Shown here one piece after another: positions 21,284 through 23,072 of a DNA stretch of 23,072 bases; position 1 is the stretch's first letter; every line of letters begins with the position of its first letter. The notes beneath the pieces are model-generated. The model searched no databases. It saw nothing but the letters and a program-made list of their open reading frames with translations, and was not told the DNA's origin. The DNA is from Clostridiaceae bacterium. GTDB lineage: Bacteria; Bacillota; Clostridia; Saccharofermentanales; UBA5734. The DNA lies in assembly GCA_012522285.1 (NCBI GenBank), contig JAAYKS010000425.1:1-23072 (forward strand), given 5' to 3'. The translations under genes and the position numbers were made by a program.

Positions 21284-22366
21284 ATGAAAGAGCAGGACAA
21301 TAAACACCGCGATACCACGCGGCTGGTGCATGTGCGGGAAGTTCCGCTCGGCGGCGGCGCTCCGGTTGCAGTGCAATCGATGAATATGACCGATACCAGG
21401 GACATCCCCGCGACGCGGGCGCAAATCGCCGCCCTGGCGGATTGTGGCTGCGAAATCGCGCGGGTTGCTATCCCGGATCTGGAAGCGGCACTCGCACTGC
21501 GCGAAATATGCCGCGACACCCCGATTCCGGTCGTCGCCGACATCCATTTCGACTACCGGCTGGCACTCGAGAGCATTCGGAACGGCGCCCATAAAATCCG
21601 CATCAACCCCGGCAACATCGGAGACAAGGACCGCGTTCGCGAAGTGGCACTCGCCGCCAAAGAACACGGCATTCCGATTCGCGTGGGTGTCAACTCGGGA
21701 TCCCTCAGCCAGAAGATGCTGGATCTGCACGGAGGTGTGAACCGCCAGTCCATGGTGGAAAGCGCGCTGGAAAACATTCGGATGCTGGAAGACAATGGGT
21801 TCGAGGACATCGTCGTCTCTCTCAAAGCATCGGATCCACTTTTGATGATCGAAAGTTACCGGTTGCTCGCCGGACGGACCCGCTACCCGCTTCATCTCGG
21901 TGTCACCGAGGCCGGCACGCCGTATGAGGGCTCGATCCGATCCGCGGTCGGCATCGGAACCCTGCTGGCGGAAGGAATCGGAGATACGATCCGGGTTTCC
22001 TTAACCGGACAGCCGGAAGAGGAGGTCCGCGCGGCTTATGCAATTCTGAAGGCGCTTCGGCTCCGGGTGCGCGGTCCGGAGTTGATTTCCTGCCCCACCT
22101 GCGGACGCACGCAGGTGGATCTGATCCGCGTCGCGGCCGAAGTCGAGCAGAGGCTCAAGAGCGAGAAGCGCAACATCCGTGTCGCGGTCATGGGCTGTGC
22201 GGTCAACGGCCCCGGCGAAGCGCGCGAGGCCGATATCGGCATCGCGGGAGGGAAGGGCGAGTTTTTGCTGTTTTCCAAAGGACACATCCTGCGCAAGGTA
22301 AACGAAAAGGACGCGGTCGAGGAGCTGTTCCGTGAAATCGACCGGATGGAGGAGAACGCGCGGTGA
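21284..22366 (+). CDS. ispG: HMBPP synthase (4-hydroxy-3-methylbut-2-enyl diphosphate synthase)
   Basis: 4Fe-4S enzyme of the MEP pathway that makes HMBPP, the substrate of the IspH half of the fusion encoded earlier in the window. The TIM barrel is recognisable from VAVQSMNMTDTRD, PVVADIHFDYRLAL, KIRINPGNIGDKDRV, IRVGVNSGSL and HLGVTEAGTPYEGSIRSAVG. The cluster ligands are C270 and C273 in SCPTCGR, and C305 plus the Glu of NGPGEA. Length of 360 residues fits the bacterial family. ATG 21284 has GGGAG five bases upstream; an ATG at 21272 would add four residues. The stop overlaps the start of the next gene. Confidence 0.97.
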   Translation: MKEQDNKHRDTTRLVHVREVPLGGGAPVAVQSMNMTDTRDIPATRAQIAALADCGCEIARVAIPDLEAALALREICRDTPIPVVADIHFDYRLALESIRNGAHKIRINPGNIGDKDRVREVALAAKEHGIPIRVGVNSGSLSQKMLDLHGGVNRQSMVESALENIRMLEDNGFEDIVVSLKASDPLLMIESYRLLAGRTRYPLHLGVTEAGTPYEGSIRSAVGIGTLLAEGIGDTIRVSLTGQPEEEVRAAYAILKALRLRVRGPELISCPTCGRTQVDLIRVAAEVEQRLKSEKRNIRVAVMGCAVNGPGEAREADIGIAGGKGEFLLFSKGHILRKVNEKDAVEELFREIDRMEENAR

Positions 22367-23072
22367 TGGTTCGGTTGGCTGATTATATGAGGAGCATCGC
22401 GCCCGGCTCGGAATCCGACCCGGGTTTTGCTTGTTATGTGTCGGAGCTCAGGGTCTGTCCCGACGCCTGTGTGGAGGTCGTGACCCTCGCGGACGAATGG
22501 TTGCCGACCCAGACTCTCATCCAACTGGAGGAGGCAGTGGAGGCCCATTACGGGGTCGCCGAGGCGATGGTCGTCCAGCGCGTTTCCGACCCGGAACCGG
22601 CAGCCGGTCCTGAAACGGCGGCACGCTTGATGCCATGGCTCCTTCGTCATCTGCATCGCTCGGATCCCTGGCTGTTTTACATCTTGAGCGGATCTCCCGC
22701 GGAAGCAGGACAGGGATGCGTAGTCATCCGACTGCCCGGAGAGTGCGTCGCCCAGGTGACCGGTTCCGCATTGACACGGCTGGAGGAACTTCTGGAACGG
22801 GGTGCAGGCTATCGATGCCCGTTTCGCGCGGCCGCGTCCGAGATGGATCTCCAAAGTCTGATCCAGAGGCAGGAAGAAGAGCCGAACCCGACTTGCTTCC
22901 ATGCGGTTGCCGCACCGGATGCGGAGCCGGCGGCACGTTTTGCCGGGCCGGGGGAGCAGGATGCGTCCCCGGATCGCAGCCCGGTACTGGAAAACGCCCG
23001 ATACCGATATCGAAAGAAGCTGGTACGCCAGGAAGACGGACTGGTGTTTGGACGCTTCGACAGCCAGATGGA
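22366..23072 (+). CDS. polC: Probable N-terminus of DNA polymerase III PolC, cut by the window end
   Basis: The frame is open for 235 codons to the end of the window without a stop. It starts at ATG 22366, overlapping the ispG stop, or at GTG 22363, which is better spaced from GGAGGAG. Only the poorly conserved PolC N-terminal region would be covered. An early segment (LADEWLPTQTLIQLEEAVEAHYGV) and an acidic, Pro-rich linker leading to RYRYRKKLVRQEDGLVFGRF are compatible with the part before the OB domain, but the diagnostic OB, PHP, exonuclease and polymerase motifs lie beyond the window. The call rests mainly on position: polC usually follows ispG in this cluster in Clostridia. Confidence 0.65.
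   Translation, partial: MVRLADYMRSIAPGSESDPGFACYVSELRVCPDACVEVVTLADEWLPTQTLIQLEEAVEAHYGVAEAMVVQRVSDPEPAAGPETAARLMPWLLRHLHRSDPWLFYILSGSPAEAGQGCVVIRLPGECVAQVTGSALTRLEELLERGAGYRCPFRAAASEMDLQSLIQRQEEEPNPTCFHAVAAPDAEPAARFAGPGEQDASPDRSPVLENARYRYRKKLVRQEDGLVFGRFDSQM

Noticed and set aside
22036..22902. Antisense open frame of 288 codons at the ispG/polC junction
   Set aside because: The + strand frame from 22366 is open to the window end, overlaps the ispG stop in operon fashion and fits the expected gene order; the antisense frame has no supporting signal.
1..23072. Mobile elements, CRISPR arrays, tRNA or rRNA genes
   Set aside because: No inverted-repeat-bounded transposase, regularly spaced repeats, tRNA cloverleaf or rRNA-like sequence was seen on either strand.

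Overview
The window is a continuous stretch of GC-rich bacterial chromosome in which every supported gene lies on the + strand. It contains no mobile element, CRISPR array, tRNA or rRNA that I can recognise. Gene content and order point to a Clostridia-type Bacillota. The supporting features are an IspH-ribosomal protein S1 fusion directly after cmk, a HutP-family protein in front of cmk, scpA-scpB, and the order rpsB-tsf-pyrH-frr-uppS-cdsA-dxr-rseP-ispG followed by what looks like the start of polC. The GC-rich codon usage is unusual for typical low-GC clostridia. I cannot name a genus.

Layout. (1) 1-1590: end of scpA and complete scpB (chromosome condensation with SMC). (2) 1623-3172: a promoter, a GGDEF-EAL protein with a degenerate GGDAF site but an intact-looking EAL site, and a strong terminator. 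(3) 3201-6618: a promoter and three genes that together have the subunit set of a soluble biotin transcarboxylase: an acyl-CoA carboxyltransferase, a biotin carrier and a pyruvate/oxaloacetate carboxyltransferase. No membrane decarboxylase subunit or biotin carboxylase is nearby. (4) 6635-10884: a tightly packed continuation with an RpiR-type regulator, a HutP-family protein, cytidylate kinase and the IspH-S1 fusion, closed by a GNRA-loop hairpin. (5) 11003-13951: a small unknown protein with a putative zinc site, a PepV-like M20 dipeptidase and a diacylglycerol-kinase-family protein, ending in a hairpin with a T-run. (6) 13952-16360: rpsB with a structured leader, tsf with its own terminator, and pyrH with its own terminator. 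(7) 16363-23072: a promoter, frr, then uppS-cdsA-dxr-rseP-ispG and the 5' end of a probable polC. uppS has a leader that could fold two ways around its ribosome binding site.

How the genes work together. Translation (rpsB, tsf, frr, S1), pyrimidine nucleotide kinases (pyrH, cmk) and lipid or isoprenoid supply are interleaved. IspH, Dxr and IspG belong to the MEP isoprenoid pathway, UppS uses its products to make the cell-wall lipid carrier, and CdsA and the DagK-like kinase act in phospholipid turnover. The carboxyltransferase genes link propionyl-/methylmalonyl-CoA type metabolism to pyruvate and oxaloacetate.

Most notable signals. Inside the ispH half of the fusion there is an AT-rich island with a well-spaced sigma-A-like promoter. 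It is followed by an in-frame GGAGGT-ATG start exactly at the IspH/S1 junction, so S1 could be made separately from the fusion. Others are the transcarboxylase-like gene set without a membrane partner, the two-state uppS leader, and the overlapping terminator, alternative hairpin and promoter signals ahead of rpsB. No clearly novel defence or mobile system is visible.
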